Below, one piece after another: positions 1 through 9,538 of a stretch of 64,000 bases of DNA. Made by a program: the position numbers and the translations under genes. The DNA is from Cerrena zonata (taxonomy: Eukaryota; Basidiomycota; Agaricomycetes; Polyporales; Cerrenaceae). Below the pieces are notes generated by a model. It was not told the DNA's origin. It was given only the letters and a program-made list of their open reading frames with translations, and did not search any database. The stretch's first letter is position 1, and each line of letters opens with the position of its first letter. The stretch lies in contig JASBNA010000017.1 in assembly GCA_038087015.1 (NCBI GenBank), positions 310,001 through 374,000 on the forward strand, given 5' to 3'.

Positions 1-1445
1 ACTGTTCTCCGACGTTGTAATTTTTGTGCGTCTGGTTGAGAGGTCCGGCATGCGCGGGTGTTACTGGCGGGCACCGCAGGTAAAGCAGGTTGGGTGGGTG
101 TCTCGACGTTAGTCAGGGTTCTTTCAGCAGACCAGATAGATATGTCAGCATGGATAGCAGCATTCGCAGAAGGTTTCTGGGCCGGTATGGAAGGCTTCCC
201 AACCTCAGTCTTTACAGTAAGATCACTAGGGTCCAATCCAAAGCTAGTTTCCAGTCCTTGAGCGAACGCCCATTCGTCTTCTTCTGACACTTGAGAGGAA
301 GTCTCCACAGCTTCTAGCAAATTCGTCCGAGCAGATAATTTGTCGATACGGAGAGGAGGAATTCGAGATCGCAGATTCTCGCACATCACGTTCAAGTCAA
401 CAGAGGTAGTTTCCGTCGCGAATGAATAGTCAAAGGTCGGAGTGTGTGTACCGAGGAATGGGCTCGGAATACCAGGGTAAGAACCAGACACATGCATATC
501 GGAAGATTGAGATGTGTCGGAGCCAACTTGAAGTGGTTTCGGTAGATCTTGTCCGCGGCGAACAGCAAGAGGTGCACACTTTTCAAGACTGTGCGATGAC
601 TCCGATGACAAGGGAAAGATCGCAACGGAATTGGATATCGTAATCGTTGGCACTGTATCGTGGGGTAGAGATAGCGGGAATCTTGTCATGTTTGAGTCAG
701 AAGTAGGAATCAACAGAGAAGATTTCGTCGTCATCGAGCATGAAAGCCGGGCTATCGGAGTAGATTGCGGTTTGTGTCTGTCCTCAACGGAACCTTTAGA
801 GGTTTTCCGATCAGACCTTTTCTTAATCAGCGGGCCTGAGCCCGTGGATTGCCCTCTGCGATTACGAAGAATAGCGTTGAAAGCATCAGGCGGCAAGATT
901 GAACCCTCTGGGACCCAAGGTGGATTGATAACTTTGTCTTCGCTATTTGCATAGCCTTCCCATGGTGTATGGGAGGGTGGGACTTCATCCACGAGGTTTT
1001 CCTGGATCAGCGTTTCAGAAACTTTCAGTTCACGGCACAGTTGGGTATGACACTTCGGAAAACTCACGGTCCACTGGCTTACACAAATAGGCTCCATGAT
1101 CATTGTCCTGACTCGAGGGGAGGTAGGTATGCTGATTAAAATGTCAGACTTAGACGAGTTGGAAGTTTCAGTGCGGTCGGACGTTGATAGGACGGGCGTA
1201 GTAAGATATTTAGGTGCGCAAGGAGGAGGGGGGGTACAGAGTCGAAGCAGATCATCTTCAAGTGAAGCTGTGGTTTCCGAGAAGGAGAGTGAAAGCTTCG
1301 AGGTCGACAGAATTTCGCCAAGATTCGAATGAGGACAAGCATCCAGATACGCCGATATGTCGAGAGAGTTGCTAGAGCCATAAGTCGGCACTGACAGGAG
1401 GAGACCGCCCGTAGGATTTGGGAAATTTGTTGTTGCGTCCTTCAT
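1..1445 (-). CDS. Unrecognised Ser/Thr/Pro-rich protein, N-terminal part (runs off left edge)
   Basis: One uninterrupted reading frame runs from ATG at 1445 on the minus strand to base 1, 481 codons with no stop, so the gene continues beyond the window. An in-frame TGA lies about 10 codons upstream of the ATG, which makes this the first possible start. The protein is rich in Ser, Thr and Pro and looks largely disordered. Recognisable patches are few: a basic stretch (LIKKRSDRKTSK) near residue 215 and an acidic patch with SEEDEWAFAQGLE further on. I recognise no domain. It is notable that about 1.4 kb is intron-free while every neighbouring large gene is cut by many introns, so this may be one long exon. 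The coding call rests on frame length and natural amino-acid composition. The function is unknown; a regulatory or scaffold protein is only a guess. Confidence 0.7.
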   Translation of the reverse strand, partial: MKDATTNFPNPTGGLLLSVPTYGSSNSLDISAYLDACPHSNLGEILSTSKLSLSFSETTASLEDDLLRLCTPPPPCAPKYLTTPVLSTSDRTETSNSSKSDILISIPTSPRVRTMIMEPICVSQWTVSFPKCHTQLCRELKVSETLIQENLVDEVPPSHTPWEGYANSEDKVINPPWVPEGSILPPDAFNAILRNRRGQSTGSGPLIKKRSDRKTSKGSVEDRHKPQSTPIARLSCSMTTKSSLLIPTSDSNMTRFPLSLPHDTVPTITISNSVAIFPLSSESSHSLEKCAPLAVRRGQDLPKPLQVGSDTSQSSDMHVSGSYPGIPSPFLGTHTPTFDYSFATETTSVDLNVMCENLRSRIPPLRIDKLSARTNLLEAVETSSQVSEEDEWAFAQGLETSFGLDPSDLTVKTEVGKPSIPAQKPSANAAIHADISIWSAERTLTNVETPTQPALPAVPASNTRACRTSQPDAQKLQRRRT

Positions 1446-2944
1446 GATGTCCCAAGGCAAGCATTGAGCGGAGTTGTGTCAACTACTCTGAACAGATAAC
1501 TCGAAAGTGTCAGCCTCAGCTCAGAGTGATAAGATTAGATCAGCTCATCGATGATCTATGATCTGGTATTTTACATTGGCGCCTGAGATTTGTAAGCCAA
1601 GTAATCATTATTAAATTTACCTAGGAGGTTACTAGTATGGAGTCATAGACGAGCGCTTTGTATACTACTACTACTAAGTTTATACTTACTGTGACTGGCT
1701 TCAAGTTCAAAGGGGAAGGCCAGAGACAGGATGATTCTATGGTCTCGAACCAGCTTGCTACTATGGCCGGGTCAGATGGCTTGAAGACTTTCTGAAGCTA
1801 TAGCCTTCGATTCTTTTGGATTCTCACAGTCCGCTTTATGTTGTATCGTATAACATCCGGCGAGCCCAATCGAGCCTTTCATATCGCAGCCCTCCGCTCT
1901 ACTTCTATCACTGTATGCATATACAGAAAGCTCACTCCGAGAGTCTCACAGCCCCTATCACATATGAAAACTAGTCAACATCGTATCGAGGTCTATCTCC
2001 CAACATCACAGCACGCTCACTCTAGACAACCGAGGGCTCGGAGTTGCCCCATCCATTCGAATCCTTGATCTTACAAACTCCCAATATTCCTTCCCTACGG
2101 GTAAGCGGGATGGATTGAAAAAGTTGGTTCTGATGATTGTTTTGTAGGGAGGGCTTATCATCGTTTGCATAACTCTACCCCCGTGCCGCCTTGGTTCAGG
2201 GATTATCCCTCTGAAACGTCAAGGCGAATAAACGCAATAGACCATACCAGGCTAACTCCCGAATGATATATATACATTGCGATAATGTTTTAGAACTATG
2301 ATGCATTACACCATATTCTTACACCCCCGAGGGTCACTACCTGTCACTACCTGTATGTGTTCTGGCGATCTTTCCTCGGTTGCATAGAATCCAAGCTACT
2401 TTGCTTCCGTATCTCGGTAGGACAGACCAATCGCAAGCAATACACCCGTTGGGACCTGACTTGGGCAATTATCGGATGAAATGAGCTGAGATGAGCATGT
2501 CATCCAGAAGCATATGCTCTAAAAGGAACGTGCCTGTGGAGGCTCGGGGTATAATCACGAGCCTCATCCTGCCGTTTACACTATCGATAGTCATTATTTA
2601 TGTGTGCTCAAACTATATCTTTTTCAGTCCTTCATGCTGTTCTATTGGATGAGTACGTTCGAGATATATTTACGCAATCGGATGATCGTGTCTGCAATCG
2701 GCGTTTCTCCGTTTGCCATGTTTTTACCTCGTTTCACACTTGGATAGTGACATCATGATCATCCCTCGCCACTTCCCAGTGTTTGAATAACGGTAGAGGA
2801 CGTTGAGAGGACGAATAACCGACATAAACGTCAGAAAGCATGAAAACGAACATATATGGGAAAGAATGAACACAAGCAGGCGCGTATTCGCGCGCCGAAG
2901 GGGAATCGTCCGTCGTCGTTACTGTTGTCATTTCAAAGCAACCT
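1446..2944. other. Intergenic, divergent promoter region
   Basis: This stretch lies between two genes transcribed away from each other and should hold both promoters. I see no convincing coding exon. It contains a short (TAC)n run near 1665 and a 10-bp direct tandem repeat (GTCACTACCT twice) at 2333-2352. Short open frames here have no recognisable content. Confidence 0.5.
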
Positions 2945-5501
2945 ATGAGTGCCTCAACATCGAAAGCCGCAGCGCCGACCGCTGGAAAGCAGTTTACTTG
3001 GGGGCGAGGTAAGCCGATTCATTGCCAAACGTCCACACAGCGCTCATATTTACCCCGTTTGAAGTGTTGATATGTGGAGGGACAGATTGGTAAGTTCATG
3101 TTCCCCTTTCTTAGACCTGGCGGAATCAAATGCCAAGTTACCGGAGAAAGCTTCTCTAAACCTTATTGAACATGCATCCTCCTTCTTCAGGCCTAGATTA
3201 GGTCGCAAGTCTTCAAGCGCGAAGAAACCACAGGAAGACCCCATGTGAGCCCCTTTCACTCAACGGTGATTGTTCTGTTATGTTAACGTACCTTTTACAG
3301 TGGCCCAGACCTCTTAGAACCACACATCTTACGTTCCCTCGGAAACATCAAGGTCACCTCAATACACAGTTCATGTGCCGGATGTCACTTTGTTGCATTG
3401 GATATCGACGGTGCAGCGTGGTTGTTGGGACGCAACGAGCGTTCAGCTCTCGGTGCCTCGGGGGACTATGTACCAGAGAACGAACCTATACGCTTAACCC
3501 CACAGGACTTGGGAGCACCGAAGGGAACAACGTTCGTACACGCCGCTTGTGGAAGAAGTCATACCATTCTGGTCGGAAGCAATGGCCAATTTTGGACCGC
3601 AGGTGATAACAAACTGGGACAGGTGGGTGCTTCCTGAAGATCATTATTATGTATTACTGACTCTAAGACGCGTGGTCATTTCTCAGTGCGCGCAACCCGT
3701 ATGCCCAGAAGTGACTAGTTTCAAGTTGGGTCACGCACCCAGAGTTAACGGCAACAAGGAAGCGGTCATTCAAGCCGCAGCTGGTATTACTTTCTCCCTG
3801 GTATTGACAGAAAGTGGTCAAGGTACGTGTAGACTCACATGAGCCGGGAAAAAACTAATCAAATTGTGCGTAGTGTTTGCTTTTGGAAGTGCCGAAAAAG
3901 GCCAGTTAGGTAATGGGAAAACAGGTGAACATATCGTAACAGGTGGAAAAGTGATCTTTGATGCAGAATGGGAACCTAGTAAGTTGTGTCATGATGTCAT
4001 CAAACTAGAACTTACAAGCCTTCTCTTTAAGTTCCGGTCAGAGGTCTCGGTGACAAAAAGATTGTAGAGATCGCCTGCGGTCAGCAACACAGCATCGCAC
4101 GAGACGAACAGGGGTGCGTTCTTAAACCTACTATTCCCTGGCATGACCTTAAATATGATTTACTTCCCCACAATCTATCAGATTTGTCTACGTGTGGGGT
4201 TATAACGGATACTGCCGCCTGGGTCTGGGAAACCAAAAGGATATGCTGGTCGCAGAAGTTGTTCCACACGTAAGTCATCGCCAGCGGCTCTAATATTCGT
4301 TGATTGGGTTTCTGATATACAGCGGTGCTGCAATTAATTTCTTCTTACCTGTTCCCTTGCTTTCCCAATGATCTGCATTCGTATATTCAGTTCTCCGGTC
4401 CGAATGAAATAGTAAGGGCTGTCAAAGTCGTTGCAGGTCCATCAAACTCTGTCGTCATCGACAGACAGGGAATGTATTGGATGACTGGAAAGGTCAGTTT
4501 GCATATAATTTCCGAGGATTATGACATTAATGACGGAGTCACTCTATTTTGATATAGTGGAAGACTACGGGTGATGGCTCCTCGGGGCAGCCTTGGTCAA
4601 CTTTCCGGTATTTCCAAGATATGATGTAAGAGGAGCATTGGTGTCCTTTGGTCCTAGTGCTTACCTATGCCTTGCAGGGGTCTCAAAATCACTGAAGCTA
4701 GCTGTGGGGGTGTGACCCACTTCGCACTTACACCAGAAGAAGACAACACCATCATGACCATTGCCTTTGGTCAGGGTGCGGCCAATGGTGAGCTCGGATT
4801 AGGGCCTGATGAAGCCAAGAGCTCGACAAAACCTATGAAGAATCAGCCTCTCGCAGGCATTGACGTTTTCCAGTAAGTCAAGTTCGTACGAATATACCAT
4901 TCCATGGTTCTAATGCCTTGTTTCAGAATCGCCGCAGGCCAGAACACGACCCTCTTCCTGGCGCACCCCAACGAGAAATTCTCCGATTTACCTCGACATC
5001 CTTTTGACATGGAACAACCGGAGCTTTGCGTGGCTTGTAACAAGGATAATGGCGAGGATGACTCGCCTTTAGAATGCGACAAGGTCAGCAACATTCAAAT
5101 TCTACCTTTATGTCGTAGACTAATATTGTACCTTTGCTCCAGTGCGATAACCCTTACCATCTCGGCTGTCTTGACCCTCCTCTCGAGTCAATTCCCGATG
5201 GCGAGTGGTTCTGCCCAGACTGCGAAGAAGATCCTTTCGCCTCCATCGTCGTAGGCGCTGGTAAGAGGAAGCCTACCAAGGGAAGCAAGGCTAAGGCTAA
5301 ACCCAAGACTACTCGAAAGCGTCCGGCGGAAGAGGTGGATGAGGATGAAGACGAAGATGATGACGAGACTGTGCCTATAAAACCCAAATTTGCTGGGAAA
5401 TCCGGACGTAAGTCGCCGCGATTCATGACGTTTGTGTTGAATGCCACAACACTGATCTGAATTTGTTTCGCTCCTCCTCAGCTGCCAAACGCAAAAGATA
5501 G
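2945..5501 (+). CDS. RCC2-like (RCC1-repeat) beta-propeller protein with C-terminal PHD finger
   Basis: Thirteen exons: 2945-3008, 3115-3244, 3301-3622, 3687-3822, 3874-3978, 4032-4113, 4182-4269, 4391-4492, 4558-4625, 4678-4872, 4927-5083, 5143-5407, 5482-5501. All junctions keep phase and give 577 residues. The first ~450 residues are RCC1-type repeats; blocks such as [24 protein letters not shown] and [18 protein letters not shown] resemble animal RCC2 (TD-60) more than the Ran exchange factor RCC1. A C4HC3 PHD finger follows (Cys 465, 468, 481, 484, His489, Cys 492, 507, 510), with the usual EWFCPDC ending. The tail is Lys/Arg-rich, then acidic (a run of Asp/Glu), and ends in PAKRKR, a likely nuclear signal. 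PHD fingers read histone H3 tails, so a chromatin-bound role is likely; this is inference. Stop TAG 5499-5501; an AAATAAA-like signal follows closely. Confidence 0.93.
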
Positions 5502-5990
5502 GCGTGAAATAAATAACCTTATAGTAGGACAAATCTCCTCTACGTCCTGAATTAATTCAGAATGATCAACCAGATCCGTATGGACCGCATGGACTCTCAC
5601 CTACTCTTTATGCACTCATTTCCCGGACGTACTACAGTACCACCTTTAGCAACGATTTTGTTCATATGATCCTCTACTCATGTCCAGACTCTTGATTTCC
5701 TTAGCACGTACTTGATTAAACCTGACACTCTTATGGCACGATGTAGGGGTATTTATGAATCGTTGTATTATTATGGTATCTTTCACAACGACACAAAAGT
5801 AGGGAACAAGATTCTCGTGTCCATAAAAGACAAGAAAGAGTTAACGTTAACAGTTGTGTGGTACTAGTGGATCGTCATCGTCATTCAAGCGTCACTGATG
5901 CGTCACCAAAGCGTTATAAGTCGTCCCTTAAAGTACACCTCCTGCCCTCTCACGCACCCTAGATATGTCCCTATACAGAAACTGAGCTTT
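5502..5990. other. Intergenic, convergent 3' ends
   Basis: AT-rich spacer between the 3' ends of the RCC2-like gene (plus) and squalene synthase (minus). AATAAATAACC just after 5501 could serve as a polyadenylation signal. No coding frame is supported. Confidence 0.5.
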
Positions 5991-7687
5991 TTAAACGCGG
6001 ATAGCATCTTGTGCATCCAAATACGCGGTGAGCAGGTATACTAGGCCAATGACCACTGCACCAATGATGCCGAAGATGATGCCAGCGTAAAGCATCAACT
6101 CCGTCTGGGAACCAGTCTCCTTTCCGGTGACGTCAGGAGCGACGATGCCATTAGGATCAGCAGCACGTTTCGCCGCAATCGCGAGACGGCGTTTCTCCTG
6201 CCAGATCTCCTTGTCGCGACCTTCGTTGCTTAGAGCAACTTGGGTTCGGGCGTCGGAGGGGTCGAATTGTTGTGATGTACCTCCGCCAGCAGCTGTGACC
6301 ATGTGGACGAACGAAGGGTAGTGGGTTTCACACCACTGTTCGATCTTTCCACACGCAACGGCCAGTTGGACGAAGCTGGGGTCTTCTGGGATAGATTTGT
6401 GGTGTATCCGGCGAGCGTAGGTTCGGAAGATATAGGCGACATCGCGGGGATTTGTCGACGACATAATGAGCTGGACGGAACATAGTTAAGTTAAGTTATA
6501 TGACAAAAAAACATACAAGCTCACCTCAGCCGCCTGAGCCTTACGGATCTTGATGTTCCCCTGGAACATCGCTGGGTTCATGAAACACAGCTCCAATGTG
6601 GCAACCGCCATGGTCTGAGGGATGGCACAGAAGTTGAAGACACTCTGGTTCTTCAACAACTTAAGATAGTCCAATGAATCTGTCGCGTGTCTGAGTGCGT
6701 CCAAGATCAGCGCCGTCTGCACCCACTGTGCCTGTTTCTCATTCCCTGGCTCGTACATCTCCTTCATTTCCTTGAACGCCGGCCGCCCTCCACAGGCTTT
6801 ACCAAAGCGTTCTGCACCCCAAATCTCCCGCGGCCAGAAATACCGGTGTTGCTCAACATCCTCGCGGTAGTCACGGATGATGTTGGTCTTTTGGAGGAAA
6901 AGACCCATCGAGTCGGACAGCTCGAGCTGCTCACCGAGGAGGGGGTCTTCCTTGCCAGAAGCAGCAAAGAGCCCAGAAATGCCCTCACCAACGAGACCCG
7001 CGACGTAATGGCAGTAGAGATCCCATTCTTCGATTTTTTCGAGGTAAACGGAGCCGGTCGTAGCGGCTTTGTGGGCATAGTCGGCCATGCCGACTTCCAT
7101 TTTGTGCGTGATGTCGATGATGACTTCCAGGTATCTATATACGATTAAATTAGTGAATTTCGATATATAAAAATATATAGTCAATGCTTACTTGGGGGGA
7201 AGAAGGTTTAGCTCCTCGATCACTTTGTCATACTCCACAAGGAGTTGACGATCGGCCTCGTCGGGACCGTTCTCTGTGAATGTCCATCCTTTCTGGAGAG
7301 TCAGTTCGTGGAATGAGCGAAGGAGCTTCTGCTTCTTGTCGTTTGGCAATGTCATGTCATCCTCGATAGTGTCAAGGCCCCGAAGGACGAGGTAATATAG
7401 GCAAACCTGACGTGGAGCCTTAAGTCAGTAGGTTTCACGACAGATTCTGGTACACTTACCACGCGGGCCAGGTCACCCTCCAACTGCTTGATGACTGCAG
7501 CGAAACTACGGGAAGTTTCGTCGAGGAAATGCCAACACCTGCGCATAGACTCCCTATCCCAACCTGAGTTTTGGCGTTCTTCTGGGGCTGAGACGTCACG
7601 CTGCTCATGCCATAAGTGATACTGCAGAAGAGTGCGAAATTCGAGAGGGTGTGTGAACAAGAGTGCGAGCATAGAAAGGGCCCCCAT
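5991..7687 (-). CDS. ERG9: Squalene synthase (farnesyl-diphosphate farnesyltransferase)
   Basis: Joins two farnesyl diphosphates head to head through presqualene diphosphate to make squalene, the first committed step of ergosterol synthesis, at the ER membrane. Four exons on the minus strand (7687-7460, 7406-7192, 7134-6525, 6470-5991) keep phase and give 510 residues. Family motifs are intact: YYLVLRGLDTIEDD, with the first Asp-rich Mg-binding motif at about 88-93; the second, DYRED, at about 236-240, followed by the HRYFWP stretch; and GLFLQKTNIIRD. One membrane helix (LMLYAGIIFGIIGAVVIGLV) lies near the C-terminus, as expected for a tail-anchored ER enzyme. I chose the ATG at 7687 because MGALSMLALL matches the usual fungal N-terminus; the frame stays open for about 19 codons upstream but without a better start. 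Divergent from the small gene at 7978. Confidence 0.97.
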
Positions 7688-7977
7688 TATGAATTCTTTT
7701 GGATGACGAGGCGGGGAAAGGGAAGATGATAGTTGTCGTACCACCTTAAGGAGTGCCCGGCAGTGTGCTCAGCTGTTCGCTGTTCATGCTCTTCGGCGCT
7801 TTCGGCTATACGTTTTGTGGAAAACCCCCATCAGATCTTAGTGGTTCCTTGAACATAATCTTAATAACTTCCACCATTTGCAGTACTTGTCCTTCCAGGT
7901 ATGTTCTGTAACTTCTATTGTCCAAAACCGACTTGTTTTAAGTCGCACAGATCAACCAAGTCAAGACAATTCAAAGG
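7688..7977. promoter_or_regulatory. Compact divergent promoter of ERG9 and the small gene at 7978
   Basis: Only 290 bp separate the ERG9 start codon (minus) from the next start codon on the plus strand, so both promoters must share this space. I could not find a clear sterol-response element or TATA box by eye. Confidence 0.4.
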
Positions 7978-8193
7978 ATGGACGCTGCTACAACGCCACC
8001 GCTTAGGATCCGGCCAAACAAAGCACAAAATATTTCTCAGCAAGATGTCCAAGCAAAAATCGTTGATTTCCTTGCTGGACTTGAGCAACGCAGCACATTG
8101 ACAAGTGGAGGTGATGCTACTGTTCCTGCCCACTTGTCAAAGCTTCGAGATGCCCTGAAAGAAGATGGACACGTTTATAAACGTATTCAATAG
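7978..8193 (+). CDS. Small hypothetical protein, 71 residues
   Basis: A single-exon frame from ATG 7978 to TAG 8193. The start context AAAGGATGG is good, and the frame sits where the second half of a divergent promoter would drive a gene. The protein has a flexible Pro-rich start, then two amphipathic helical stretches (VQAKIVDFLAGLEQ and HLSKLRDALKEDG) resembling a small helical subunit of a complex. I do not recognise the family. The frame could be the first exon of a longer gene, although I found no consensus donor before the stop. Coding status is moderately likely only. Confidence 0.42.
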   Translation: MDAATTPPLRIRPNKAQNISQQDVQAKIVDFLAGLEQRSTLTSGGDATVPAHLSKLRDALKEDGHVYKRIQ

Positions 8194-8993
8194 TCAGTAT
8201 CTTTAGTTCTTCTAACGGGACGGTACACTCATATTCGCCACTTTACTCAGATACTTGTGCGTTACATATGTCTGCTCTCAGGTCAAGTCGTTCAGTGATT
8301 GAGGGTATTGTGACCTTGCAGGGTTCCCACCCGTATCGACTGAGGACATCTGACTCGCTGACAAATTGCCGCGGTGTCAGCATGTAATCCCAGGACCGGG
8401 CGGAGATGATGGAAGTTAATTTGTATGGAGTCGACAACTTGACTGCGGAACCTTCTTGTGGGAGTACAGAGAACTGGTCGTCAGTATTTTTGGAACAAAT
8501 CTTCCGGTGGAAATTTGGAAGTACATGGTACTCACACTTGGCTGCATATTGCATAATGTTTTATCACCTCGCATTGCATGCGTAAAAAGTACAAAAGTAT
8601 AGAAAAACAAGTATAATGGATGCTTCCCGAGTCAGACTTAATACGATCGTCTCAATCGTTGTAATATAGTTTGTCAGACTCAGAATGACCTCTGATTGTT
8701 CTGATTTTGACAGAAACTAGCATGTGTTAGAGTCTTTCGTCTATGGTTAAAGAACAAGTTACAGTAACTGGCTGAGATTGAATATTGTAGTGCGTGCGCT
8801 TTATTACAAATTCAGAACTTAAATAAAATCGAAGCATCGAATTGTTTGACTCTGTTATGCAATACCTTCTAGTATCCTTCCCGATTCGGAATCTCATGAT
8901 CCCAACCCAACACCATCACCACCAGCAACTAACCTGTTGTAACAACTCTACTAGGCATTACGTGGAATCTCATAACTAGAGAGAACACAAACC
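8194..8993. other. Intergenic region with an unsupported minus-strand frame
   Basis: An open frame at 8243-8554 on the minus strand has no recognisable domain. A well-formed 62-nt intron (donor GTGAGT, branch ACTGAC, acceptor CAG) could be placed inside it, but the spliced product is not informative either. The rest is AT-rich and looks like the promoter of the gene at 8994. Confidence 0.35.
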
Positions 8994-9179
8994 ATGGCTT
9001 TCGGGCCACGACATTTTGTCGCTCCAGCTGCTGCCTTCACGATGGCTGTCACTGTCATTTTCTACGTCAAATACACGATATCGACTGCTCGATCGGAGTC
9101 ACGTATTCGCAGAAACGATGCTCTGAGGCCGGAGAAAACACCTGGTGCTGGGGAGATGGCAAGAAATGAGAAGCCATAA
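8994..9179 (+). CDS. Small single-pass membrane protein, 61 residues
   Basis: An intron-less frame from ATG 8994 (context ACCATGG, close to the ideal Kozak) to TAA 9179. An N-terminal hydrophobic helix (residues ~8-26, APAAAFTMAVTVIFYVKY) is followed by a basic, charged tail (SESRIRRND, then RPEKTPGAGEMARNEKP). Size and layout are those of small accessory proteins of the mitochondrial inner membrane or ER, but I do not recognise the family. Its 3' end faces the 3' end of the next minus-strand gene. The coding call rests on start context, helix and charge layout. Confidence 0.55.
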   Translation: MAFGPRHFVAPAAAFTMAVTVIFYVKYTISTARSESRIRRNDALRPEKTPGAGEMARNEKP

Positions 9180-9538
9180 AACATATGGGTTCGTGCGGTT
9201 CCCGAACTCGAACAGAGCATAATGTTGATCGGCGCCGAGTAGTAAGCTAGTAATTTCCAGACTATGACAAATGTACAGGATTGACGATATCATGAAACTG
9301 TCAGCTCCACCCTTGTCGTTTTCAACACGCCTATCCTATCTGCCACAATGTAGACAAGAGGTGTTCTGTCGAAATTCCTATAACTATTCAATTATAACTA
9401 TATAAAACTAAAGCTGTGCAAATCCTAACAAGGGGTGTGTCAACCAGGAAAAATCCGTATATAGTGATGAATAAACAGCGAAAGCTCTGAATCCGATAGC
9501 AAATGAAAATGTCACGAAATAAAGCATAATTTATGGTA
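9180..9538. other. Intergenic, convergent 3' ends
   Basis: AT-rich spacer between two 3' ends. Nothing coding is supported; the minus-strand frame here is the read-through of an intron plus trailer of the gene ending at 9539. Confidence 0.45.

Noticed and set aside
8243..8554. Minus-strand frame of 103 codons facing the small gene at 7978
   Set aside because: No domain; a well-formed intron inside it would change the frame, so the open frame itself is probably not translated as such.
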